DNA of 45,038 nt from Mycobacterium celatum (GTDB lineage Bacteria; Actinomycetota; Actinomycetes; Mycobacteriales; Mycobacteriaceae), in assembly GCF_002101595.1 (NCBI RefSeq), contig NZ_LQOM01000029.1:1-45038 (forward strand), given 5' to 3'. The notes under the pieces are model-generated. The model worked only from the letters and a program-made list of their open reading frames with translations. It searched no databases and was not told where the DNA came from. Every line of letters starts with the position of its first letter. Position 1 is the first letter of the stretch. Positions 29,913 to 38,400 of the stretch are shown in pieces. A program made the translations under genes and the position numbers.

Positions 29913-30434
29913 ATGCGGACGAGAACGCAGACCAGGGAGCTTCTCAGTACAGCCATAGCCGTTGTGGCAGTCGTGACGTCAGGATGTGGAGTCATGAATA
30001 ATTTGCAAGCTGCGACCGTGACGAATCCGATGACACCCGAGCAGTCCAAAGCTCAAGTTGTCGATGCCGCCCACGAGTTAGTCCATGCTCTCGGGCTACA
30101 CGTCGTCAAAGCGGTCTTCTGGCATTCGTCCTGCAACGATGACGGCGACCCCCCATTCCGCGGCCGAATGATGATTACGTACCCGCCGGCGGCGAGCTAT
30201 GAAGCATCAGAATCCGAAATCGCCAGCATGGTGCAACGGCTCCAAAGCGTAGGTTGGGCAGGCGATTCAAACTTCCACAGCCACGGCAGCGTGCTGAAGA
30301 AGAACAATGTCGTCGCCACGTTTTACCCAGGCACAGCCGACAAAAACCCAGGTATCGATTTGCTCGGCGAGTGCAGGGATGTGACCACTACGAAACAAAC
30401 CAGAGGATCCACCCAGGAAGTCAACCTCGGGTAG
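29913..30434 (+). CDS. Lipoprotein, LppJ-like
   Basis: A 173-aa exported lipoprotein: an arginine-rich N-terminus, a hydrophobic stretch (LLSTAIAVVAVV) and the lipobox TSGC at about residues 22-25, after which the mature protein would be anchored to the membrane. The rest carries FWHSSCNDDGDPPFRGRM and several other family-like features but no enzyme motif I can name. AGGAGG lies five bases before the ATG. It is the last gene of the three-gene operon; size and order match lppJ (Rv2080) of M. tuberculosis from memory. It converges with the third glycosyltransferase gene. Confidence 0.82.
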   Translation: MRTRTQTRELLSTAIAVVAVVTSGCGVMNNLQAATVTNPMTPEQSKAQVVDAAHELVHALGLHVVKAVFWHSSCNDDGDPPFRGRMMITYPPAASYEASESEIASMVQRLQSVGWAGDSNFHSHGSVLKKNNVVATFYPGTADKNPGIDLLGECRDVTTTKQTRGSTQEVNLG

Positions 30435-30520
30435 AGCCGCGCTCAATCAGTCTCGCGAGTAAGTCTCGGTGCGGACAACGTCTCCACGGAAGCAACACTT
30501 CGCCGCATTGTCTTACCCTA

Positions 30521-30537
30521 CGTCCGGCCCGCGGACG
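30521..30537. terminator. Possible bidirectional terminator hairpin
   Basis: CGTCCG-GCCCG-CGGACG forms a 6-bp GC stem with a 5-nt loop between the convergent lipoprotein and glycosyltransferase genes. No T-run follows, so it is only a weak candidate. Confidence 0.3.
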
Positions 30538-30548
30538 CAACTTCACCG

Positions 30549-31817
30549 TCAGCCGACACGTCCCAGGCGGGCAGAGTTTTCCACGAGATCGGCGGCCACT
30601 GCAATGCTTTCGGCGGGCGTGGTCATCCGGGTCGCGATCTCGCGGGCCCGGGCGGCGTAATCCGGCGCCAGGATCCGGCGCAGGTCCGCGACCAACGATT
30701 CACGGGTGGTGCTCGAAAAGCGCCGGGCGGTGCCGACTTTCAGTCGGCTGACCGCGCCTGCCCAGATCCGCTGATCCGGCAGCATCCAAAGGATCAACGT
30801 GGGAACTCCGGCGCGCAGGCCCGCGGCCGTGGTGCCCGTACCACCGTGGTGCACGACCGCGCGGCAGGCCGGAAAGGTAGCCGCGTAGTTCATTTCGCTG
30901 ACCACCTTGACGTGCTCGACATCGGGCGCATCGCTGAAGTCGCTCCAGCCGGAACACACCAACGCCCGCTCGCCCAACTCCGCACACGCCGCGCTGATCG
31001 TCGCGAGCGTCTCGGCCGGGGATTCGACCGTTGTGCTGCCGAAGCCGAAGAAAATCGGTGGGGTTGCCGCCTCAATCCACGAAGTGACCTCGTCGTCGAC
31101 ATCCGTCGGCAACTCGATTGTCAGCGTGCCGACGAAGGGCCGTCGGCCATTCCATTTCGCCCATTCGGCTGCCAGTCCGGGAAAGCACGCTTCGTCGTAG
31201 GCCTGGATTTCCAGCGATCCACGGTCGGCTATCCGTCGCGACGCGGGAGCCGTTGCCTTCGGCAAACCCAAGTCACGGCGCTGCGCGTCCTCGAGCCTCT
31301 TGTTCAGCCGCCAAGCCAGCCACTCATACAGTGTCATCACCGAACGGGCCAGCGGCGCCGGCAGAACCGGAACAAGCTGACCATTGGCCCGCAGCGGAAA
31401 CCAATGCAACGTGGCCAGTGGAATGTCGTAATACTCCGCGATGTTGGCCGCGATGTTCTCGAAACCCGGGCCGGTGAACAGCAAGTCGGCCCCGTCGGCC
31501 AGGGACCTCAACGTCGTGCTCGTCTCGCGCGAACACCGGGCAAACAGCTCCCAACCTTCGCGCCACAGCCGGACCAGATCGGGGATCTTCCAGAAGTTGT
31601 GGAAGAAGTACGTCCAGAAGTTGCGCGTCACTTCCCACGGTTCTTCCATATCCAGTCCGTAGGCGACGGCCGTAAGCCCTGCCGACTCGGCGAAGCCGAC
31701 CAAGTCGGGTGGGACGGCCATGCGGACGTCGTGCCCGCGGCGCAGCAGCTCACGGCCGACAGCAACGCACGGTTCGACATCGCCGCGAGTTCCATAGCTT
31801 GCCAGCACAAACTTCAT
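30549..31817 (-). CDS. GPL-type glycosyltransferase 3
   Basis: A 422-aa glycosyltransferase, paralogous to the two at 14927-17448. It starts MKFVLASYGTRGDVEPCVAV and has VVHHGGTGTTAAGLRAGVPT near its end. The ATG at 31817 is chosen by family N-terminus; the open frame extends further upstream without a likely start. It reads away from the second Gap gene, the two sharing a 166-bp region. Three related transferases suggest at least three glycosylation steps, or two with redundancy. Its sugar donor is not predictable. Confidence 0.92.
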   Translation of the reverse strand: MKFVLASYGTRGDVEPCVAVGRELLRRGHDVRMAVPPDLVGFAESAGLTAVAYGLDMEEPWEVTRNFWTYFFHNFWKIPDLVRLWREGWELFARCSRETSTTLRSLADGADLLFTGPGFENIAANIAEYYDIPLATLHWFPLRANGQLVPVLPAPLARSVMTLYEWLAWRLNKRLEDAQRRDLGLPKATAPASRRIADRGSLEIQAYDEACFPGLAAEWAKWNGRRPFVGTLTIELPTDVDDEVTSWIEAATPPIFFGFGSTTVESPAETLATISAACAELGERALVCSGWSDFSDAPDVEHVKVVSEMNYAATFPACRAVVHHGGTGTTAAGLRAGVPTLILWMLPDQRIWAGAVSRLKVGTARRFSSTTRESLVADLRRILAPDYAARAREIATRMTTPAESIAVAADLVENSARLGRVG

Positions 31818-31946
31818 CGCGGATCCCGGCCTCTCACTTCCCGTGCACGTTCTGCGAAATGAAAACCGCAGCCTCGAATTCCGCGGCTCAGCCGCCCGGC
31901 AGCATAACTCGACATGCACCACTTTCGATTTGAAATCCAGAAGTCT

Positions 31947-31959
31947 GGCCGGTCCGGCC
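31947..31959. promoter_or_regulatory. GGCCGG-T-CCGGCC palindrome upstream of gap-like gene
   Basis: A perfect 6+1+6 palindrome ending 11 bp before the -10 box of the second Gap gene, that is, between -35 and -10. It could be an operator or a GC-rich chance palindrome. Confidence 0.3.
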
Positions 31960-31970
31960 GCAGCGTGCTA

Positions 31971-31976
31971 TAGGGT
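31971..31976 (+). promoter_or_regulatory. -10 box for leaderless gap-like transcript 2
   Basis: TAGGGT followed by TCCGGCC and the GTG at 31984. Layout and spacer are the same as before the first Gap gene, and no Shine-Dalgarno sequence is present. Confidence 0.5.
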
Positions 31977-31983
31977 TCCGGCC

Positions 31984-32781
31984 GTGTGGGGCTCACTGCT
32001 CGGGCTGGCGTTGCTGGTCGGGTTCAACCCGGTGCTGCTCGCTGTGATCCTTTTGATGATCTCCCGGCCGCGGCCCCTGCAAAACCTGCTGGCCTACTTG
32101 GTCGGCGGCCTGATCGTGAATCTCATGTGCGTACTGGTTCCGTTGGTCGTGCTGCAGTCGACGCCGACGTTCACCTCTTTCGCCCGTGATTCGACCATCC
32201 CGGCCAGCGCCGCCAGCTCCACAGTCCGGCACATTCAACTCGGCATAGGTGTGGTCGCGCTGGCCGTCGCAGCACTGCTGACAATGCGCTCCGCGGCGCG
32301 TCAGCGGGCGCAGCCGGCGAAGCGGGAGGGCAATACGTCGGTGCTGGTGCTGGATTCGGATCGACCGACGGAATTCTCGCCGTTGGGCCTTCCGCAGGGC
32401 GCAGCTACGGAGGGCGGGTCGCCGATGCGGCGGGTGCTCGGCCGCCTCCAAGCTGCGTGGGAAAGCGGATCGTTATGGGTGGCGTTCGTTTTCGGCATCG
32501 GAGGATTGCCGCCACCCCTGTTGGTGCTATTCGTAGACGCGATGATCGTGGCGTCGGGCGCACCGATCGGCACGCAGGTCGTCGCGGCCATCGCGTTCGT
32601 CATCGGGATGTTTGCGGTTATCGAGATCACCCTGGTCAGCTACCTGGTGGCCCCGGCCAAAACCCAAGCCATACTGCGGCCTCTGCACAACTGGGCACTG
32701 GCTCACCGGCGGCAGGTCGTGATAGCCATCCTGGCGGTGGTTGGGCTCCTTCAGGTGAGCAAAGGCCTGGGCATATTCTGA
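31984..32781 (+). CDS. Gap/Sap-family GPL-addressing membrane protein 2
   Basis: A 265-aa paralogue of the protein at 21550-22338, with MWGSLLGLALLVGFNPVLLA, ISRPRPLQNLLAYL, STVRHIQLGIG, ATEGGSPMRRVLGR and IGTQVVAAIAFV. About six membrane segments surround a ~55-residue polar loop. It is a candidate exporter or export helper for the locus lipopeptide. GTG at 31984 (a longer frame begins at 31843) is preferred by alignment with the other copy, which starts at the same MWGS, and by the -10 box 7 nt upstream. It converges with the sulfotransferase-like gene. Confidence 0.9.
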   Translation: MWGSLLGLALLVGFNPVLLAVILLMISRPRPLQNLLAYLVGGLIVNLMCVLVPLVVLQSTPTFTSFARDSTIPASAASSTVRHIQLGIGVVALAVAALLTMRSAARQRAQPAKREGNTSVLVLDSDRPTEFSPLGLPQGAATEGGSPMRRVLGRLQAAWESGSLWVAFVFGIGGLPPPLLVLFVDAMIVASGAPIGTQVVAAIAFVIGMFAVIEITLVSYLVAPAKTQAILRPLHNWALAHRRQVVIAILAVVGLLQVSKGLGIF

Positions 32782-32795
32782 GCGGCCCGCCAGGT

Positions 32796-33764
32796 TCAAG
32801 CCCAAGGCCCCCTGCGCCGGTGCGCTATCGCGAGCACCTCATAGAGCAGGTTCAGGATGGCCGGCCGGACAAGCCAGTTGAACCGGTGCAGCCGGTGAAA
32901 ATCCTCCGAGGCCGCGCGGAAACAACGTTCGCTCGCCCGATACGCCTCGAAGACGCGATCCAGTGCAGCCTCGTCCCACGCCTCGTCGCGCGCGGCCGCG
33001 CACAGCGCTTCGTAGACAATCGAAATCCAGTTCGAGCCGAACGGCTCGGTCACGGGGCCGTCGTATCGCTGGCGGTGCAGATCCGGTCTGAGAAATTCGT
33101 CGATCGCGCCTTCATCGCGGGCGTTGAGATCTATCGCCAGCGCGGCGGCAATCCGCTTCACTTCCCGGCGCCAATCATCGAGGAGGTTGGCGTAATCGAC
33201 GAACACCCGCGGCAGATCGCGCGTGTTTCTCTCCGCGAGCAGGGTGTATTTCAGCCACAAGGCGCTCGCGAGCGGCGGCGAGGTTCGATTCAACGCTGCA
33301 AGCGACGCGGCGACCTCCCGAGGGTGGCGCACCGTAATAGCTGTCACGACGTCGAATCCGGCCTGACGTGCCGCCTCGAACCACACACCGGACAGCGCGG
33401 TGATGTTCAAATCCTTGATGACGACGAGCGGCGCAGCCGGCAGCGTGGTGAGAAACTCCCCGATCTGCGCGACGTAGGCGGCGTGCTCGCCGGCGCCGAA
33501 CACGCCCGTCTCCTGCAAGCGAAACGTCGGGTCGAACCAAACGCTGCGGTGGCGGCGCAGGATTCTGTAGTTGATGCGATGTGCCGCGCGCGGTTCCCAA
33601 TAGCCAAGCGGATTGCCCGAGTTGGCGCCGGCCAGCCCGGCCGGGAGCGAACCACCGCACAACGAGAGAACCCGCGTGAGCGCCGATGTTCCGGACCGAT
33701 TCACCCCCATCACGAAGAGAGCGACCGGTCGGGCCCCCGCCCCGCGCTCGGCGGCGGGGGTCAC
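32796..33764 (-). CDS. Sulfotransferase-family protein
   Basis: A 322-aa protein. The 5'-phosphosulfate-binding-like loop FVMGVNRSGTSALTRVLS (about residues 17-34) is near the N-terminus, and the middle has WLKYTLLAERNTRD and a later basic region. Members of this family transfer sulfate from PAPS to sugars or lipids; some are kinases or unassigned. Sulfated GPLs are known in a few mycobacteria, so a modifying role is plausible but unproven. The GTG start at 33764 has no clear ribosome-binding site, and the real start could be slightly inside. It is divergent from the second papA-like gene. Confidence 0.75.
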   Translation of the reverse strand: MTPAAERGAGARPVALFVMGVNRSGTSALTRVLSLCGGSLPAGLAGANSGNPLGYWEPRAAHRINYRILRRHRSVWFDPTFRLQETGVFGAGEHAAYVAQIGEFLTTLPAAPLVVIKDLNITALSGVWFEAARQAGFDVVTAITVRHPREVAASLAALNRTSPPLASALWLKYTLLAERNTRDLPRVFVDYANLLDDWRREVKRIAAALAIDLNARDEGAIDEFLRPDLHRQRYDGPVTEPFGSNWISIVYEALCAAARDEAWDEAALDRVFEAYRASERCFRAASEDFHRLHRFNWLVRPAILNLLYEVLAIAHRRRGPWA

Positions 33765-33817
33765 AAGCGCAACTCGGCGTTCGACCCCCTGTGCGAGACC
33801 TGTTCCCCCATAAGAAG

Positions 33818-33838
33818 GTCCGGCACAAGGCCGGACCG
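33818..33838. promoter_or_regulatory. Perfect 8-bp inverted repeat in divergent intergenic region
   Basis: GGTCCGGC-ACAAG-GCCGGACC lies between the sulfotransferase-like and papA-like genes. No T-run follows, and it is upstream of both starts, so an operator or transcript structure is more likely than a terminator. Confidence 0.35.
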
Positions 33839-33859
33839 GTACCGTCGGTCCGTATAAGC

Positions 33860-33891
33860 GCCTGCGGCGCGCTTCACGGCACCCCGCAGGC
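33860..33891. promoter_or_regulatory. Second inverted repeat in the same intergenic region
   Basis: GCCTGCGG (33860-33867) and CCGCAGGC (33884-33891) are perfect 8-bp arms with a 16-nt loop. A small TGCAC/GTGCA repeat follows at 33905-33918. The 269-bp region holds no gene. Confidence 0.3.
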
Positions 33892-34033
33892 TCTGACTCA
33901 TAAGTGCACCATAGTGCAGGATGCCGGAATAGATCGCCGATACTTCGGAAGTCAGGCTACTCTACGGATGATGAAACCGAAGGACGCGTGGACCGTCCCA
34001 CCGAATGCCGCCTTGCGTTACGAGGACTGAGCA

Positions 34034-35440
34034 GTGCCGGTCCGGACACGGCGCGAACGCGCATCCCTCGAGCCCGGCGCATCCAATGGTGCTGCGCGAG
34101 GAGATAATCGGCTCGCGTTGGTGGACCAAGCCTTGTTCGCGGGACATCGAGCGGCCGGCCTGAACCTGGTCATCCAGTGCGTGTGGATTTATGACCATCA
34201 CATCGACTTCGACGGGTTGAAGCGTTGTCACCACAATCTCGGATACGGGTTGCTGGGACGACGCATCGAGTTGTCGCCGCTGCCGTTTGGCCGGCCCCGG
34301 TGGGTGTCGGATCAACGACCGCCTGACATCGATATCGCCGAGTGTGCCCGCCCGCGGGCTGAACTCGGCGACTGGGCCGACGAACGCTCGCAACTTCCGA
34401 TTGATGCGGAACGCGGGCCCGGGTGGCACCTCGGCGTCCTGCCTCTTACGGATGGCTCGACCGCGGTCAGTCTGGTGCTTTCCCACTACCTCGTCGACGG
34501 CCTCGGACTGGCCCTCAGCATCGCTGATGCGGCGCTTGGCAACACACGCGACCTCGGCTACCCTCCGCCGGGCTCACGCACTCGGCGACGCGCGGTGGTT
34601 CAGGACATCCGGCTCAGCGCACAGGATGCGCCCGACGTTGCCCGGGCGTTTTTCGCAGCGGCGAGGCTTGCCCGAAAACAGGCCCGCGCGCAGCGTGGTA
34701 TCGCGCGACCGCCGGCCCCGCGACCCGTCGCTCCAGGCGGTGAGGACGTTGTCGTCGTGCCGGCCGTCTCGATCCATGTCGATTCGGCCGAGTGGGATGC
34801 CCGTGCGCGAGCTCTTGGCGGGACGGGTAACACGCTGGTCGCCGGGTTCGCCGCGAAACTGGCTGAGCGCGTGGGGCGCCGACGTGACGGCGACGGCACG
34901 GTCACCTTGCACCTGCCCATCAACGAACGCGTCGAGGGTGACACCCGTGCGAACGCGATGTCGATCGCGATCGTCAATGTCGACCCGACACGGGTCACAA
35001 TGGATTTGAACGATATCCGCGCCGCCATCAAGCGGGCGCTGGCAACTCTCCGCGAGGCACCGGACGAGTCATTGCAGCTGCGCGCGCTGATTCCGTTCAC
35101 GCCGAAGCGCGCATTGAAACGGATGGTGGATGCGGGTTTCTGCGACCCCGATGTTCCCGTGCTGTGTTCCAATCTCGGCGACCTCGGCCCATTGGTGTGC
35201 CGCCTCGACGGCACGGACGGGGAACTTGTCCTGACACGAGCAACGGGGCACCAATTCAGCCGAGGGTGGCTCGAGCGGGTGGGCGGCCAAATGACGCTTC
35301 AATCCTGGCGCACGGGAGGCGCCACGGTTTACCTCACGGTCAACGCCTACCAACCGGGCGCCGAGAACACCAAGCCGGCGCTGCGGGAATTGGCTGCGCG
35401 CACGCTGGCCGAGTTCGACCTGACCGGCACAATCGACTGA
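34034..35440 (+). CDS. PapA-like condensation-domain acyltransferase 2
   Basis: A 468-aa acyltransferase of the PapA/condensation superfamily, with HxxxD in SHYLVDGLG (H151, D155), HLPINERVEGDTRANAMS and CSNLGDLG. It is clearly related to the protein at 19943-21382 but lacks its long C-terminal tail and ends at AEFDLTGTID. It should acylate a hydroxyl of the glycolipid; two PapA-like enzymes imply two acyl positions or acyl types. GTG at 34034 is preceded by GAGGA seven bases upstream. It converges with the right-hand NRPS gene (25 bp between stops). Confidence 0.85.
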   Translation: MPVRTRRERASLEPGASNGAARGDNRLALVDQALFAGHRAAGLNLVIQCVWIYDHHIDFDGLKRCHHNLGYGLLGRRIELSPLPFGRPRWVSDQRPPDIDIAECARPRAELGDWADERSQLPIDAERGPGWHLGVLPLTDGSTAVSLVLSHYLVDGLGLALSIADAALGNTRDLGYPPPGSRTRRRAVVQDIRLSAQDAPDVARAFFAAARLARKQARAQRGIARPPAPRPVAPGGEDVVVVPAVSIHVDSAEWDARARALGGTGNTLVAGFAAKLAERVGRRRDGDGTVTLHLPINERVEGDTRANAMSIAIVNVDPTRVTMDLNDIRAAIKRALATLREAPDESLQLRALIPFTPKRALKRMVDAGFCDPDVPVLCSNLGDLGPLVCRLDGTDGELVLTRATGHQFSRGWLERVGGQMTLQSWRTGGATVYLTVNAYQPGAENTKPALRELAARTLAEFDLTGTID

Positions 35441-35465
35441 CGATCTGGCCGCCGGAGTGAACCTC

Positions 35466-38400
35466 TTATGGATCGCTGGCCGGACTCACGGCCCGGACTT
35501 GCGCCACCGACTGGCTCAAGCCTCTAACGGTCGGCGTGTCGACCAAGGCCGAGACGGCAAGGCGGGTGTCGAGGGCCGAGTTGATCGCCGCGATCACCCG
35601 CATCGCCGACAGCGAATCGCCGCCCAGATCGAAAAACGACTCGTCGACCCCGACACGGTCCACACCCAGCACCTGGGCGTAGATGTCGGCGACGATCTGC
35701 TCGACCAGGTTAGCCGGGTCGCGATAACCGTTACCGTTGCTGCGCTTTTCGGGTATCGGCACCACCGGGGTCAAGCGGGGACGCTCACTTCCACCGAGTG
35801 GGTCAACTGACGACAACGGCCGTGCCGGATCGGCGGTCATGGCAACCAACACTTTGGTGAACCGATCCATCAACGCCTCGACGCTTGCAGCGTCGAACAG
35901 GTCGGTGCGGAATTGCACACGAAGGTCCAATTCGCTGCCCGGCACGGCTTGCAAAGCCAGCGGGTAGTGGTAGTAGTCGCGGACAGTGAACTGGGCGATC
36001 GTCGTCTCGAGATTGTCCGCCAGCGCGGGGGTTTCGATCGGATAGTTCTCGTAGACCAAAACGGTGTCGAACAGTCTTTCCTGACCGGTGAGGCGGTGAA
36101 TTTCGTTCAGCCCCAAGTGCTGGTGCTCGAACGTGTCGTTGTGGGTGCGCTGCAGCTGATCCAGCAAGTCTGCGGTGGTGGTTTCCGCGGCGATGTTCGC
36201 GCGCACCGGCACCGTGTTGATCAACAGCCCCACCATCGATTCCGCGCCGACCACCTCGGCCGGCCGCCCCGACACCACGGCACCGAACGCCACGTCACGC
36301 TGGCCGGTCAGCCACGTCAGCAGCGCAGCCCACGCGGCCTGCAGCACCGTGTTGACGGTGGTGTGCGACGAGCGGGCCAACTCGCTGATCGCCTGCGTGG
36401 TTTCCGCCGGCACCTTGAACGATGCAATGGCTCGCGGCCCCAGCCCCAACCGATCCGGTGGGCTTACCAATGTGGGCGCGTCGAAGCCGGCCAGCGCGTC
36501 ACGCCAAACAGCTTGGGCCGCAGCGCGATCCCGATCGGCCAGCCAGGTAACATAACGCCGATACGGCGCGGCCGCGGGCAGCCGCTGCCCGAAGTAGCCG
36601 GCGAATATCTCCCACAGCAGGATCGGCATCGACCAGCCATCCGCGAGGATGTGGTGATTGGTCAGCACAAACCGGTGCCGGTCAGCTGCGATGCGCACCA
36701 GCGCCGCCCGGAAGCCCGGCTGATCGGCGAGGTCATAGACCGCGGCACGCTCCGCGGCGCACAGACGCTGCACCTGCTCCTCGACGTCGCCGCCGGCCAG
36801 CTCGACGTATCGCCACGGCGCCACCGGATCGGCCGGGATGATCTGTACCGGCTCGTCGTAGTGTACGCAGAACCGGGCCGCCAGGTTGGGATACCGGTTG
36901 ACCACCGTGCGCACCGCATCGCGCAGGCGGTGGGGGTCGAGCGGGCCGGTCAACGTGAAATCGAGCTGCACCGCATAGACGTCGTCGTCGCTGCCTTGCG
37001 CTGCACTGGCGTGGAACAGCAGGCCCGTCTGCAACGGCGTCAGCGGCAACACATCGGCGACGTCGAATCGCCGCGCTAACTCGTCGATCTGCTGCTGGCT
37101 GAGCCGGGCAGGAACAATGTCCGACGGGGTCAGCCCGCCCCCGCCGGCCCGCACATGCGCGCAGATCCCGGCCAGGGCCTCAAACCACAACCGGCTCAAT
37201 CGATTAGCTTCGGCATCATCGAGCGCCGAAGGAGCCCACATCCAATCGGCGTGCAGCTGCGGACCGGAGTCGGTCTCGACCGTGCCGGCGTTGAGCTCCA
37301 CCGTGTGCGCCAGCGCCATGGGCACGGCCGTGGCGGCGCCGGTGACCGCGGCGCCGCCGTCCTGGCAGATCCGCCAGCCATCGTTGGACTTGTCGGTCCC
37401 CGCGACGCCCAGACGCCCCAGATAGTTGAAGCCGATCGGCGGATCGGCCACGTCCAAGTCGACAGCGGGGTTCAAATAGCGCAGCACCCCGTAGCTCAAG
37501 GCATCGGGCAGGGCGCGAAGCTGCTCTTTGGCGTCCTTGATCAGCGACCCCAGCCCCGCTTCGCCGGCCATCACCTGCGCCCAGCCCAGCCCATCGACCG
37601 CCAGCGACACGGGGTATTTGGTGGTGAACCACCCCACCGTGCGGGACAGGTCCACATCGGCGGCGAGCTCCTCGTGGCGCCCGTGCCCTTCGACGTCGAT
37701 GCCGATCGGCGCACTCGGGTTGCCCAAGAACTCCGCCCAGGCCAACGCGAACGCGATCAACAGAATGTCGTGCACCCCGGCGTGAAATGCCGCAGGCACC
37801 TCGCCCAGCAGCATGCGAGTGGTCTCGACGTCCAACGACGCCGTCAGATGCCCGGCGGTGGCGAACGTGTCGAGATGCGGGCGCACTGGCGGTAACGCGG
37901 GGGGCGCTGCCGCCACCTGGCGCCACACCTCGGCCTGCTCCATCACCTGCGGCTGACGCGCGTGCTCGGCCAGCAGTGACGCCCATCGGGCAAACGAGGT
38001 GCCCGTCGCCGGCAACACCACGGGCTGCTCACCGCGCTGCTGGGCCCAGCCAATGTTCAGGTCCTCCAACAGAATTCGCCATGACACCCCGTCGACGGCC
38101 AGGTGATGAACGATCAGCACCAGCTGCTCGGTGGGGGCAACCCACAACGCGCTGAGCATGACCCCGACGGCCGGGTTCAACCGAGCGCGCGCCGCCACTA
38201 GCACCTCGTCGGAGAGCGCGTCAACGGTCTGCACGCAGTCGCCGGCATCGACGGACCCGGGCGCCGGCACGGTCAATCCGTCGTCGGTGCTACGCGCCCG
38301 CAGCACGGCATGCCGATCCAGCAAGGCCTGTAGCAGCACAACCACATCGGCCTCGGTGGCCCCCGCCGGGGCTTGTAGCAGCATCGTCTGGTTGAACTGC

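Noticed and set aside
31843..31983. N-terminal extension of Gap protein 2
   Set aside because: The paralogue begins at the same MWGS, and a -10 box lies inside the extension; residues before MWGS are hydrophilic and unlike the family.
35441..35465. Terminator between papA-like 2 and the right NRPS
   Set aside because: Only 25 bp between convergent stops and no stem-loop seen.
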